Below are positions 8,577 to 19,322 of a stretch of DNA of 35,899 bases, one piece after another. A program made the translations under genes and the position numbers. The notes under the pieces were generated by a model that saw nothing but the letters and a program-made list of their open reading frames with translations, searched no databases and was not told the DNA's origin. Source of the stretch: Bacteroides sp. UBA939 (GTDB lineage: Bacteria; Bacteroidota; Bacteroidia; Bacteroidales; Bacteroidaceae); contig NZ_DBDF01000017.1 in the NCBI RefSeq assembly GCF_002293435.1, forward strand, positions 1-35,899, written 5' to 3'. Each line of letters opens with the position of its first letter. Within the stretch, counting starts at the first letter, position 1.

Positions 8577-11500
8577 TTAAAATTTAAGATTTACACCAAA
8601 CAGAATAGTACGCGGACGTGGATAATAACCCAAATCAACACCGGAGGCCCAACCCTCCGTACCGTAACCAATCTCCGGGTCCATACCATCGTATTTGGTA
8701 AATGTGAACGCATTCTGTACCGAAGCATACAAACGACATTGGCTGATGAACTTCCAATGGATTAGTTTGGAGAAGTCGTATCCGAGGGTGATGTTGCTAA
8801 TGCGCAGGTAATCGCCATCTTGTATATAGAGGTCAGAGAATTGCCAGTTGATATTGGCATCCGTTACCCGGGGTATCCGGTTGGAGGTGCCTTCTCCTGT
8901 CCAACGGTTCAGAATGGCTTTGGTGTAATTCCAGTGTTTGTCTTCGGGATGCCCGTACGACTGAACAATCTTGTTACCCGCTGCGCCGTTAGCAAATATG
9001 GAGAAATCAAAGCCCTTGTAGTCCAAGCTGACGTTGAATCCATAAGTAAAACTGGGCATACCGGACCCTAAATCTACCTTGTCGCTGATGTTAATCACAC
9101 CATTCTTATCCTGATCGACGAACTTTACGTCGCCCGGTTTCACGTTGCCTTGCAGAATGCCGTTCCCTGCCTTTCTCCAGGCAGCTATTTCTTCCTCATT
9201 CTGAAATATTCCGGCAGTTTCGTATCCCCAGAAATATCCGATAGTATATCCGTTTTGAGCACGGTAGAACTCTTCGGCATTGGCATATAGCTGATTTGTT
9301 TGTCCGTGAATCATGCCATCGTCTGTGGGTATCTTGCCGACTTTGTTTTTATTGTAAGCGCCATTAAGTCCTATATTATAATGGAAGCTTTCTACGTTGT
9401 CGTTCCAGTTCAGAGCCAACTCAAATCCGGTGTTTTTCACATTTCCACCATTGATAATCGGAGGATTCGCCCCTGCGGTGCTCAAGATAGGTGCTAGTAC
9501 CAGCCAATCTTTGGTTGTTTTGATGTAAAAGTCAGCGTTTACTCCTAAGCGGCTGTCCAGAAAACGTGCGTCGAAACCAATATTGGTTTGTTCCGAGGTT
9601 TCCCATTTCACGTAAGGGTTTGAAAGACGCACCGGATAGGAACCTTTCACATTGCTTCCGGCTCCCAACCTATTTCCGAAGATGTAGTTTGCGGCCGGAT
9701 TGTCACTGCTTACATTGGTGGAGGTACTGATGGGTGAAGAGTACTGGTTTGGGTCAATGTCTTGGTTACCAACTTGTCCCCAGCTGAGTCGCAGTTTCAG
9801 AAAATCGAGCCAGCTTTGGGTTTTCTCCATAAAGGCTTCGCTGGTAATCACCCAACCTGCCGAAAACGAAGGAAAGTATCCCCAACGATGGCCTTTGGCA
9901 AAATTTGAAGAACCATCAGCGCGGAGTGTAGCGTTAAACAGATATTTCTCCAGATAGTTGTAACTGATACGTCCGAAATAAGACAGACTGCGAAAGTCAT
10001 TGTCCGGTTTTCCACCTACAACTTTTGTCTCCACGATGGTACCGTCTTTATCGTGAGCTTGCCCTGTAGTATTGGCAATGTACGCATGCGAGAAGTCATT
10101 GAACTGACTCAACAGATTCCAGTTGCTTGCGCTTACTCCAATCCCTTCGTATCGCTTCGCTTCTATACCGACCAGAGTAGTGAATATATGGTTGTCGGCT
10201 ATCTTAAAATCATATCCGGCGGTATTTATCCACGTAAGTGTATGTCCCTTGTTGGCTCTTTGATTGACAGTGGCGTGGTCATCATTATATGCGTATAAAG
10301 AGAAGCGGTAAAGCGGAGTATAGCTTCTGTAGTCGCTCGAATGATAATTGATACCCAAAACAGTTTTCAGCTTTAAGCCTTTCACGAGTTCCAACTCTGC
10401 ATAGAGGTCGGTAATAAGGCGTTGTGTATTGTTTTGGTTATTTGTATTAGTCATCATCAATCCATAAGGGTTACCATCGGCATTGAACCAGGGAGAGTTG
10501 GTGTTGTCGTTGAATGGGCTACCATACAGATTGTTGTCACTATACACCGGTGAGAGTGGAGACGCCATAAATGCGCCACGAAATGTGTTATTATATTGAT
10601 TACCTACTTGAATACCTGTGTTCTTGATATAACTAAAGTTTAAGTGTTGTCCTACTTTCAATACATTCTTATACAATTTGTGTTCTGTGTTGATGCGGAA
10701 GCCATAGCGTTCGTAGTTGGAAACATCCGCCCCGCCTACAATACCTTCCTGAGATAAATAGCTCAATGACAATGAATATACAGATGCCTCGGTCCCTCCA
10801 TTGAAACTTAATGCATAGTTTTCTGTTTTAGCATCGTCTTTAAACATTTGGCTCACCCAGTCGGTATCTGCCAGACCTTCCATTGCATCAAAGTCTTTTA
10901 AATCGTCACCTGAGTTTACAGCTTGTTCATTCATGATCATTTTATACTCCTCAGCATTCAGCATTTTTGTTTTGCGAGCTACATTCTGTACCCCATAATA
11001 GGCGTCGAACGATACCTGCCCCTTGCCTTTTTCTCCCTGTTTGGTGGTCACCAATACAACGCCATTGGCTGCCTGAGCACCATAGATAGCGGCAGATGCC
11101 GCATCTTTCAAAACATCAATCGACTCGATATCCGAAGAGTTCAGTGTCGAAATATCTCCTTCAATTCCATCTATAATATAAAGAGGTGAAGCATTGCCCA
11201 CTGTGCCCAAACCACGAATCGTTACTTTCATATCTGCACCGGGTTGTCCGGAGGTAGAGATGATGCTTACCCCGGGAGTCTGCCCTTGCATGGCTTGCAA
11301 CGGACTGGTAGTGTTTAGTTTTGCCAGGGTTTCGCCCTTCATTTGCGCTGTGGCTCCGGTATTTAGCTTTTTCTTTTGGACGCCATAACCAATCACCACT
11401 ACTTCGTCGAGCGCATTGTTGTCTTCTGCCAACGTCACATTAATGACAGTTTGGTTGCCGATTTTGATTTCCTGGTCTACATAACCTACATACGAAAAAA

Positions 11501-11756
11501 CCAAGGTTTCTCCACTACGAACATTCAGGGAGTATTTACCGTCAATATCGGTAATTGTTCCATTGGATGCTTCTTTTATCCGGACACTGACTCCAATAAG
11601 AGGTTCACTGTCGGCTGATGAAGTAACAATGCCTGTCACTGTCCTTTCTTGAGAAGGATTTGCTCGTAATGCCATTGACTGGAACAGCAATAGCATAATA
11701 CACATAATACCGCATAAACGGGAGTTTATGCATTTTCGGAAAAGAGTGTTTCTCAT
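8577..11756 (-). CDS. SusC/RagA family TonB-linked outer membrane protein
   Basis: This is a glycan importer of about 1059 residues. From the chosen start, a signal sequence (MRNTLFRKC..., hydrophobic to about residue 30) is followed by a carboxypeptidase-D regulatory-like domain (about 39-113, VTGIVTSSADSEPLIGVSV). Next come a TonB box, DEVVVIGYG (about 117-125), a plug with PLYIIDGIEG and AASAAIYGAQAANGVVLV, and a 22-strand barrel ending in aromatic F (FGVNLKF). An in-frame start 57 bases further upstream would place a polar tail before the signal peptide, and the promoter element lies closer to the start used here. It forms the importer complex with the adjacent SusD. Expression is expected to depend on the divergent HTCS regulator. 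Confidence 0.96.
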   Translation of the reverse strand: MRNTLFRKCINSRLCGIMCIMLLLFQSMALRANPSQERTVTGIVTSSADSEPLIGVSVRIKEASNGTITDIDGKYSLNVRSGETLVFSYVGYVDQEIKIGNQTVINVTLAEDNNALDEVVVIGYGVQKKKLNTGATAQMKGETLAKLNTTSPLQAMQGQTPGVSIISTSGQPGADMKVTIRGLGTVGNASPLYIIDGIEGDISTLNSSDIESIDVLKDAASAAIYGAQAANGVVLVTTKQGEKGKGQVSFDAYYGVQNVARKTKMLNAEEYKMIMNEQAVNSGDDLKDFDAMEGLADTDWVSQMFKDDAKTENYALSFNGGTEASVYSLSLSYLSQEGIVGGADVSNYERYGFRINTEHKLYKNVLKVGQHLNFSYIKNTGIQVGNQYNNTFRGAFMASPLSPVYSDNNLYGSPFNDNTNSPWFNADGNPYGLMMTNTNNQNNTQRLITDLYAELELVKGLKLKTVLGINYHSSDYRSYTPLYRFSLYAYNDDHATVNQRANKGHTLTWINTAGYDFKIADNHIFTTLVGIEAKRYEGIGVSASNWNLLSQFNDFSHAYIANTTGQAHDKDGTIVETKVVGGKPDNDFRSLSYFGRISYNYLEKYLFNATLRADGSSNFAKGHRWGYFPSFSAGWVITSEAFMEKTQSWLDFLKLRLSWGQVGNQDIDPNQYSSPISTSTNVSSDNPAANYIFGNRLGAGSNVKGSYPVRLSNPYVKWETSEQTNIGFDARFLDSRLGVNADFYIKTTKDWLVLAPILSTAGANPPIINGGNVKNTGFELALNWNDNVESFHYNIGLNGAYNKNKVGKIPTDDGMIHGQTNQLYANAEEFYRAQNGYTIGYFWGYETAGIFQNEEEIAAWRKAGNGILQGNVKPGDVKFVDQDKNGVINISDKVDLGSGMPSFTYGFNVSLDYKGFDFSIFANGAAGNKIVQSYGHPEDKHWNYTKAILNRWTGEGTSNRIPRVTDANINWQFSDLYIQDGDYLRISNITLGYDFSKLIHWKFISQCRLYASVQNAFTFTKYDGMDPEIGYGTEGWASGVDLGYYPRPRTILFGVNLKF

Positions 11757-11824
11757 CTGTACACAAATTTTAATGTTAATACTGGTTGTTTTTAATATTA
11801 AGTAGACATGCACTTAGTATGAGG

Positions 11825-11832
11825 CAAAGATA
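11825..11832 (-). promoter_or_regulatory. Bacteroides-type -7 element for the PUL operon
   Basis: Read on the minus strand this is TATCTTTG, a full match to TAnnTTTG. It lies about 70 bp before the susC start, giving a leader of roughly 60 nt. No clear -33 TTTG is present at normal spacing, which fits a promoter that needs an activator such as the HTCS. The rest of the 319-bp divergent intergenic region shows no gene; the HTCS promoter could not be placed confidently. Confidence 0.55.
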
Positions 11833-12075
11833 ACTATTGGGGTTCGACAAGGAAGGCCGTAATGTTTCACATATCAGACACCTGCCCCGGCTGTTGGCAT
11901 GTATTTATGTTACAAAAGAGAGGAAGTTATGTTAAGTCAGTCTCGTAATATGCTATCATTCAGTAGTTTACGTACAAGACATGTATTATATACCCATGCA
12001 CACAAACGATGGAGGAATATTGGTCATCTCATTTTTTTTTGCGAATATTGTAGTCGTTATCTATATTCAAATATC

Positions 12076-15000
12076 ATGAAACGATTAATCCTGACTTTGT
12101 TAGGCTCTTGTTGCTTAACATTTCTATTCGGCATAAACGAATTTGCTTTCAAACATCTGGGAGTAAATGATGGGCTTTCCAACAGCCAGATTAACTATAT
12201 TACCAAAGATTCCCAAGGCTTTATGTGGTTCTCAACCCCCTACGGACTCAACCGATATGACGGCTATGTATTTAAAGTATTTACCCGAAACAGTAAAAAC
12301 CCTTATTCCCTACCCGATAACGAGATTTATGACGTACAAGAAAATGCCGACGGATTACTTTGGGTACATACGGCACATTTAGGATATGTATATTATGACC
12401 CGGAAAAAGAAACGTTCCATCCGGCGGCGCCTTTGTTGGAAAAGAAATATGGAATTCCGGATTCTCCTTATCAGATGTACATAGATAAAGAAAAAAACAT
12501 CTGGTCGTATGCCGACAACGGAACGCATTGCTATAATATAAAAGAAAAAAAGCTTTATTTTTATCCGGTTGAGGAGAAATTGAAAGAACAGTCTGTAGGT
12601 CTTATCTCTTTTGCAGAAGATGAAAACGCCATCGTATTACTCTATTCCAATGGCTATTTTGAGTTGGTAGACCGAAAGACGAAAGAAATAACGCATCGCA
12701 ACCGGCAACTTGTTCATACCGCAAATATCGAATCCCGGCAATATGGAATGCTTATTGATGCCGACGGAGACTATTGGGTGTATGGCAATGATGGTATATG
12801 GGTATATTATGTTGGCGAAAACAAATGGCAACACATCAGCGCCCGAAAGGATTCGCCTTATGTACTCTCTTCTGATAACAATGTGAAAGCAATAAAAAAG
12901 GATACGAAAAACCAAATCTGGATAGCTATAGACCACGGAGGAATCAACATTATCAATAAAAATCTGCATACTATAAAGTATCTCCAAAATGATGTATTCA
13001 GCGAAAGGAGCATTCTTCAAAACAGCATAAATACGTTCTACTGCGATGAGAGTGGTGGAGTATGGATAGGCTATTATAAAAGAGGTATTTCCTATTATAA
13101 CGAGAGTATATTCAAGTTCCGCACAGACCATCTGTTGGAGTTTAACCAAACTAAGAATTTTACTCCCGATGTAAATGCGATTTCCGAAGATAAGCAAGGT
13201 AACTTATGGATTGGAACCAGCAGTGGACTTATCTCCATGAACCGTGAAACCGGCGTACGAAAAATATACCAACATGAATCGAACAAGAATTCATTGTCAG
13301 GAGATGTAATCGTAAGTATGTTGAAAACCAAAGATGGGAAAACATGGATAGGAACTTTCCTCAATGGACTTAATGCGTTTGATGGACAGTCTTTTACGCA
13401 TTACAGGCATCACCCGGAAAATTCCAACTCTCTTGTTAATGATAATATATGGTCATTGGCCGAGGGTAACGACGGGTATATTTGGATAGGTACGCTGGGA
13501 AACGGATTGCAAGGCCTCAACCCCCATACCGGAAAATTCACCTACTATCCTCAACCGGGTACAGGATATGAAGCGGAGTATGTGACATCCATTCTTGTGG
13601 GACGTGATACAAACATATACATGGCAACAACTAACGGTATAACAGTTTATTCACCATCGACCAATACATTCGAGAAATGGCTGACAAATAAAAAAGGAAC
13701 GCAGAGATTTTCGCACTCAAACCTGAATGAGATTTATGAAGACAGCCGGGGACTGCTCTGGGTTGCTACTGCCGAAGGTCTTAATGTTTATGACCGTAAA
13801 AACGATGAAATCATCCTACCCATAAATGATGCGCCCCTGGGAAATGAAATTATTCAGGCCATTATAGAGGATAATAAAAAAAATATGTGGATTACGACTA
13901 CCAACAGTATATTCAATATTATGGTAAACATTGCTCCCACAACAGGGACATATACTTTCGTCAGCCACCGTTATGGCGAATTGGATGGCTTGCAGGGACA
14001 ACAATTCAACTCACGTGCCATAGTCAAAACCTTCCGGGGAGAAGTTATTGCCGGAGGTGTTCAGGGATTAAGCTTTTTCGACCCCGAAGAACTAAAATAC
14101 AACGATAACACTCATAAAATAGAATTTACAGAGATCCTACTTTTTAACCAGAAAGTTGAAATAGACAGTGTATATAACGGAAATCGTATTTTAACCCGCT
14201 CTCTTAACCATACAGAAAGTATCAAACTAAAATACGAACAAAATGTTTTTTCCATTTCCTTCTCGGCAATGAATTACATTTTGCCTGAGAAAACCAAATA
14301 CATGTATATACTCGAAGGATTTAATCAGGATTGGCTTACTACGGACATCAACAGCCTGACATATACCAATCTGGCACCCGGGGAATATACTTTAAAAGTG
14401 AAGGCTATCAACAGTGATGGTTTTAGCAACCATGAAACATCCGAACTCAAAATCATAATTGCACCCCCTTTCTGGGCATCGCCTATAGCTTACATTATAT
14501 ACTCTATAATGATAATAGGTATACTTCTACTGGGCCGCAGACAGATATTGCGTAACGAACGACATAAATATAAGCTGATACAAATAGAACAGGAAGCACA
14601 GCAGAAGCATGAAATTGATGATATGAAACTGCGTTTCTTCACTAACATAAGCCATGAATTGCGCACACCGCTTACATTGATTATTTCGCCTCTGGAAAAT
14701 GTAATCAAACAGATTGAAAGTAAAGACCAGAAAAACAAACTGGAGATGGTGCATCGCAATGCAATGAGGTTGCTTGGCATGGTTAACCAATTGCTCGATT
14801 TCAGGAAGAGCGATGTAAAAGGTCATCAGTTTAATCCTGCTCAGGGAAATATCGTTGATTATATCCATAATGTCAGCAACTCTTTCAGTGAATATTCGGA
14901 AAAGAAAAATGTACGCCTGTTCTTTTTCTCGGCTGTCAACGAATTATTCATGGTGTTTGACGAAGATAAAATGAGTAAAATAATAATGAATTTGTTATCT

Positions 15001-16188
15001 AATGCCTTTAAATTTACTCCAGAAGGGGGAAAGGTAGATGTTTCACTGGACTGGCTACCTGCTACAGATGGGCAACCGGAGCAGTTCGAAATTAAAGTTT
15101 CGGATACAGGCATTGGTATTAAAGATGAAGACAAAAAACTTATATTCGAACGGTTCTATCAGGTTCGACAAAAAGAAGGACAGAAAACGGATGGAAGCGG
15201 CATCGGGCTGCATCTGGTTAAAGAATTTGTTTCCCTGCACAATGGTGCTATTACCGTACTCGACAATGTGGGTAAGGGAAGTGTATTTATTGTTACGATT
15301 CCGATTGTTCGGGTACAAGTAACGCAAGAACAGAAAGTTAAGCCCATGCAGGAGAACATAGAAACACCTGCAGAGATTTCAGTGGTTGACAATCCCCTTA
15401 ATGACGATGTGACTCAAACGAAGAGAGAACTGCCTCTTATTCTTATCGTTGATGATAATGAAGATTTTCGTCATTTCATGTGCGATAGTTTATCTACTGA
15501 GTATAGAATTGAAGCTGCAGCAGATGGAGCTAAAGCATGGGCTATGATACCTGAATTACAACCGGATATAATTATAAGTGATGTGATGATGCCTGAAATG
15601 GATGGAAATGAACTGTCCAAATTGGTAAAAACAGATATACGGACTTCGCACATCCCTTTAATCTTACTCACAGCCCGTTCGGCCAAAGAACAGAAGTTGG
15701 AAGGATTGGAAAGCGGCGCTGATGATTACATCACTAAGCCGTTCGACTTTGACATACTAAGTTTGCGTATAAAAAGACTAATAAAGCTCCGACAAAAACG
15801 TCAGGAGAACTTTAACCCGAAAATGGAGATTACTCCCAGTGAAATCACAATCACTTCACTGGACGAGAAATTGATAAAGAAAGCCATTCAATATGTAGAA
15901 GACAATATCAGCCGGAGCGAACTTTCGGTTGAAGAGCTTAGTAGTGAATTGAATATGAGCCGGGTACATCTATATAAGAAGATTCTATCCATCACAGGAA
16001 AAACACCTATTGAGTTTATACGTATTATCCGATTAAAGCGTGCCGCACAGTTTCTGCGTGAGAGCCAACAGAATGTATCTGAAATCGCTTATCAGACAGG
16101 GTTCAGCAATCCGAAATTCTTTAGGAAATATTTCAAGGAAGAGTTTGGTGTTTTGCCTTCTGAGTATCAATATAAAAAGGGAAAATAA
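12076..16188 (+). CDS. hybrid two-component system (HTCS) sensor/regulator of the PUL
   Basis: This 1370-residue one-protein two-component system runs from periplasm to cytoplasm. An N-terminal signal or anchor (MKRLILTLLGSCC) precedes two-component-regulator propeller repeats over about residues 25-700 (recurring GxxWIGT and GLNRYDG-like blades). A Y_Y_Y domain follows (about 716-795) and then one membrane helix (about 799-825). The histidine kinase has H-box His860 in NISHELRTP, an N-box with Asn976, and a G-box GSGIGL. The receiver (about 1117-1232) has Asp1126/Asp1127, phospho-acceptor Asp1169 and Lys1221. The C-terminal AraC DNA-binding domain ends near FRKYFKEEFG. All catalytic residues are intact. 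An in-frame extension to 11899 is rejected because it would place 59 mostly polar residues before the signal. It is divergent from susC and upstream of GH31, so it probably activates both units on binding an oligosaccharide. Confidence 0.96.
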   Translation: MKRLILTLLGSCCLTFLFGINEFAFKHLGVNDGLSNSQINYITKDSQGFMWFSTPYGLNRYDGYVFKVFTRNSKNPYSLPDNEIYDVQENADGLLWVHTAHLGYVYYDPEKETFHPAAPLLEKKYGIPDSPYQMYIDKEKNIWSYADNGTHCYNIKEKKLYFYPVEEKLKEQSVGLISFAEDENAIVLLYSNGYFELVDRKTKEITHRNRQLVHTANIESRQYGMLIDADGDYWVYGNDGIWVYYVGENKWQHISARKDSPYVLSSDNNVKAIKKDTKNQIWIAIDHGGINIINKNLHTIKYLQNDVFSERSILQNSINTFYCDESGGVWIGYYKRGISYYNESIFKFRTDHLLEFNQTKNFTPDVNAISEDKQGNLWIGTSSGLISMNRETGVRKIYQHESNKNSLSGDVIVSMLKTKDGKTWIGTFLNGLNAFDGQSFTHYRHHPENSNSLVNDNIWSLAEGNDGYIWIGTLGNGLQGLNPHTGKFTYYPQPGTGYEAEYVTSILVGRDTNIYMATTNGITVYSPSTNTFEKWLTNKKGTQRFSHSNLNEIYEDSRGLLWVATAEGLNVYDRKNDEIILPINDAPLGNEIIQAIIEDNKKNMWITTTNSIFNIMVNIAPTTGTYTFVSHRYGELDGLQGQQFNSRAIVKTFRGEVIAGGVQGLSFFDPEELKYNDNTHKIEFTEILLFNQKVEIDSVYNGNRILTRSLNHTESIKLKYEQNVFSISFSAMNYILPEKTKYMYILEGFNQDWLTTDINSLTYTNLAPGEYTLKVKAINSDGFSNHETSELKIIIAPPFWASPIAYIIYSIMIIGILLLGRRQILRNERHKYKLIQIEQEAQQKHEIDDMKLRFFTNISHELRTPLTLIISPLENVIKQIESKDQKNKLEMVHRNAMRLLGMVNQLLDFRKSDVKGHQFNPAQGNIVDYIHNVSNSFSEYSEKKNVRLFFFSAVNELFMVFDEDKMSKIIMNLLSNAFKFTPEGGKVDVSLDWLPATDGQPEQFEIKVSDTGIGIKDEDKKLIFERFYQVRQKEGQKTDGSGIGLHLVKEFVSLHNGAITVLDNVGKGSVFIVTIPIVRVQVTQEQKVKPMQENIETPAEISVVDNPLNDDVTQTKRELPLILIVDDNEDFRHFMCDSLSTEYRIEAAADGAKAWAMIPELQPDIIISDVMMPEMDGNELSKLVKTDIRTSHIPLILLTARSAKEQKLEGLESGADDYITKPFDFDILSLRIKRLIKLRQKRQENFNPKMEITPSEITITSLDEKLIKKAIQYVEDNISRSELSVEELSSELNMSRVHLYKKILSITGKTPIEFIRIIRLKRAAQFLRESQQNVSEIAYQTGFSNPKFFRKYFKEEFGVLPSEYQYKKGK

Positions 16189-16336
16189 GAAACCGGAAAG
16201 AGGTATTTAACGAAATATCCCCCAAGCTAATACATTACTGCCGCTTCCGTACCTTGCTTGCGCAACAAAACATACCCTTTGTTTTCTGGTTATTTTCCGA
16301 ATTTTACAACATGAAAACATCAATGAGTCAAATCGT

Positions 16337-19219
16337 ATGAGAAACTTAAAACAAAGTTTATGGGTGCTTGTATGCCTGTCACTATCCTCATGTGCAGAAC
16401 AAAGTTATGAGAAGACACAGGACGGCATCATCATTAACCTACAACAAAAGCAATCTACAGATGCAGGGAGGGTTAGATTGCAAGTAATTAACGACAAGGT
16501 AATTCGTGTTTCGGCTACCCCCGGAAAACATTTCTCGAAAGAGGAAAGTCTGATAATTGTTCCGCAGGCAGAAAGCCAAAGTTCGTTCTCGGTAGAAGAA
16601 GCAGAGCGACAACTAACCCTCAATACAGCTACCTTGCAAGTAATCGTAGACCGCAATACCGGAGAAGTGGTGTTTGCCGATAAAAACAGGAATGCCATTC
16701 TACGCGAAAATGAAGGAGGAGGAAAGACTTTCACCCCCATTACTGTAGAAGGTACGGAGGGATATGCCATGCGACAAATATTCGAGTCACCCGCAGATGA
16801 AGCATTCTACGGATTAGGCCAGCATCAGGCCGACGAATTTAATTATAAGGGAAAGAACGAAACGCTGCTACAGTATAATACAAAAGTATCTGTACCCTTT
16901 ATCCTATCCAATAAAAACTACGGCATCCTTTGGGATAACTATTCGTTGAGTCGTTTTGGTGACCCACGCGAATACGCGCAACTAAACGAAAACTTCAAAC
17001 TGTATGACGCCCAAGGGAAAGAAGGCGGATTGACAGCCATATACACTCCCGCCTCAAAAGACAAGCTTGCGGTGGAACGTACGGAAAGTACAATCTGCTA
17101 TGAGGATATAAAGACAATAAAAAATCTGCCTGAAGATTTTCCCTTAGCCGGTTCATCAGTGAAGTACACCGGTGAAATTGAATCTAAGGAAAACGGCGTG
17201 TATCGTTTTCATCTTCATTATGCCGGATATGTAAAAGTCTATGTCAACAACCAACTGATTGTTCCCGAACGCTGGCGTACAGCCTGGAACCCTAACGGCT
17301 ATAAATTTTCGCTTAATCTCGAAGCCGGCAAACGTGTTCCTGTCCGCATTGAGTGGAAGCCCGACGGGGGTGAGTCATACTTGGGATTGAGAGCATTAAG
17401 CCCGGTTAGCGAACACGAACAGAATAAACTGTCTATCCAGAGCGAAATGGGCAACGAAATGGACTACTATTTTGTTTATGGCAACAATATGGACGAAGTA
17501 ATCAGTGGCTATCGTACCCTTACCGGAAAAGCTCCCATCATGCCTAAATGGGCTATGGGTTTTTGGCAAAGCCGTGAACGGTACAAAACACAGGAAGAAA
17601 TACTGGATGCATTGAAAGAGTTCAGGAAACGCCATATTCCTATTGATAATATCGTACTCGACTGGAATTACTGGGAAGATGATGCCTGGGGAAGCCATGA
17701 GTTTGATAAAAAGCGTTTCCCTAATCCAAAAGCTATGGTAGATTCTATACATGCGATGCATGCACAGATGATGATTTCCGTCTGGCCGAAGTTCTATGCA
17801 ACTACCGAACATTTTAAGGAATTTGATGAAAAAGGTTGGATGTATCAACAGGCGGTAAAGGATAGTATTCGCGATTGGGTCGGTCCCGGCTATGTAGGTT
17901 CTTTCTATGATGCTTACGCCGAAGATGCCCGTAAACTTTTCTGGAAACAGATGAAAGACCATCTCTATCCGTTGGGAATTGATGCTTGGTGGATGGATGC
18001 CAGCGAACCGAACGTACGTGACTGCACAGATATGGATTACCGTAAGGCTCTTTGTGGTCCTACCGCGCTTGGCCCTTCTACTCAATATTTCAATGCCTAT
18101 GCTTTGATGAATGCACAGGCCATTTATGAAGGTCTTAGAGAGGAAGACCCTAATCGCCGGGTGTTCCAACTCACCCGTTCAGGTTTTGCCGGGTTGCAAC
18201 GCTATGCAACAGCCACATGGAGCGGTGACATTGCTACCCGCTGGGAAGATATGAAAGCCCAGATTTCTGCAGGATTGAATTTTGCCATGAGTGGTATTCC
18301 ATATTGGACAATGGATATCGGCGGATTCTGCGTGGAAAGCAGGTACGTAAACGCACAAATCGAATATAATAGGACAGGCAAGGAAAATGCAGATATGAAA
18401 GAATGGCGAGAGCTAAACACCCGCTGGTATCAGTTCGGGACATTTACTCCACTGTTCCGCGCACATGGGCAGTATCCATTCCGCGAAGTATATAATATTG
18501 CTCCTGAAAATCATTCTGCCTATAAATCTATTACAGCATACACCAAATTGCGCTACCGTATGATGCCTTATATTTACTCGTTGGCAGGAAAGGCTTATTT
18601 TGATGATTACACCATAATGCGATCCTTGGTTATGGACTTTGGTAAAGACAAACAGGTGGAAAATATTGGAGACCAGTATATGTTTGGGCCTTCGCTTATG
18701 GTATGTCCTGTTTACGAATACGGTGCCCGTAGCCGTGAGGTTTATTTCCCGGCTACCACCGGATGGTACGATTTCTATACCGGAAAATATATCGGAGGTG
18801 GTCAGCAACAAACCGTTGGTGCGCCTTACGAACAAATTCCACTCTATTTCTGTGAAGGTTCTATCATACCTATAGGCTCGGAAATTGAATATGTCGATGA
18901 GAAGTTGTCTGAGAACATTACCCTGTATGTATATGCCGGTCGGAATAGCACATTTACTCTGTATGAAGATGAAGGCGTGAATTATAATTATGAAAAAGGG
19001 CAATATAGCATGATTCCAATAATATACGACGATGCATCGCACACATTAGTTATCGGCGACCGTCAGGGTGAATATTCCGGCATGCTTAAGAACCGGGCAT
19101 TTAATGTGGTATTTGTTGATAAGAAGAATCCAAAACCTTTCAATGCGAACACAAAGGGAGTAGAAATTCTATATGATGGAAAAAAGAAATGGTGCACTGT
19201 ACAGGCGTATGATGAATGA
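16337..19219 (+). CDS. GH31 alpha-xylosidase-type hydrolase with PA14 insertion
   Basis: This 960-residue lipoprotein (lipobox LSSC, Cys19) has the GH31 layout: an N-terminal beta-sandwich (about 25-250), an inserted PA14-like domain (about 257-356, YRFHLHYAGYVKVYVNNQL), a catalytic barrel (about 390-750), and C-terminal beta domains. The nucleophile is Asp554 in WWMDASEPN and the acid/base is Asp631 in WSGDIATRW. A PA14 inserted in the N-terminal domain is characteristic of xyloglucan alpha-xylosidases such as those of Cellvibrio and Bacteroides ovatus. It lies 148 bp behind the HTCS gene on the same strand, opposite to the rest of the PUL enzymes. Alpha-glucosidase activity cannot be excluded, but WMDASEPN plus PA14 and context favour removal of alpha-1,6-xylose from xyloglucan oligosaccharides. 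Confidence 0.92.
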   Translation: MRNLKQSLWVLVCLSLSSCAEQSYEKTQDGIIINLQQKQSTDAGRVRLQVINDKVIRVSATPGKHFSKEESLIIVPQAESQSSFSVEEAERQLTLNTATLQVIVDRNTGEVVFADKNRNAILRENEGGGKTFTPITVEGTEGYAMRQIFESPADEAFYGLGQHQADEFNYKGKNETLLQYNTKVSVPFILSNKNYGILWDNYSLSRFGDPREYAQLNENFKLYDAQGKEGGLTAIYTPASKDKLAVERTESTICYEDIKTIKNLPEDFPLAGSSVKYTGEIESKENGVYRFHLHYAGYVKVYVNNQLIVPERWRTAWNPNGYKFSLNLEAGKRVPVRIEWKPDGGESYLGLRALSPVSEHEQNKLSIQSEMGNEMDYYFVYGNNMDEVISGYRTLTGKAPIMPKWAMGFWQSRERYKTQEEILDALKEFRKRHIPIDNIVLDWNYWEDDAWGSHEFDKKRFPNPKAMVDSIHAMHAQMMISVWPKFYATTEHFKEFDEKGWMYQQAVKDSIRDWVGPGYVGSFYDAYAEDARKLFWKQMKDHLYPLGIDAWWMDASEPNVRDCTDMDYRKALCGPTALGPSTQYFNAYALMNAQAIYEGLREEDPNRRVFQLTRSGFAGLQRYATATWSGDIATRWEDMKAQISAGLNFAMSGIPYWTMDIGGFCVESRYVNAQIEYNRTGKENADMKEWRELNTRWYQFGTFTPLFRAHGQYPFREVYNIAPENHSAYKSITAYTKLRYRMMPYIYSLAGKAYFDDYTIMRSLVMDFGKDKQVENIGDQYMFGPSLMVCPVYEYGARSREVYFPATTGWYDFYTGKYIGGGQQQTVGAPYEQIPLYFCEGSIIPIGSEIEYVDEKLSENITLYVYAGRNSTFTLYEDEGVNYNYEKGQYSMIPIIYDDASHTLVIGDRQGEYSGMLKNRAFNVVFVDKKNPKPFNANTKGVEILYDGKKKWCTVQAYDE

Positions 19220-19322
19220 GGGTAACTTTAGGTAATAACGCCTTTGTATTGAATTCATCAAAAACATAATGATATTTCTTATACATATATTCTCTCATTA
19301 CCTGCCTATTCAATATTAAAAT

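Noticed and set aside
11899..12075. In-frame 59-codon N-terminal extension of the HTCS
   Set aside because: It would bury the signal sequence behind basic, His/Tyr-rich residues not seen in HTCS proteins. The ATG at 12076 directly precedes a normal signal or anchor.
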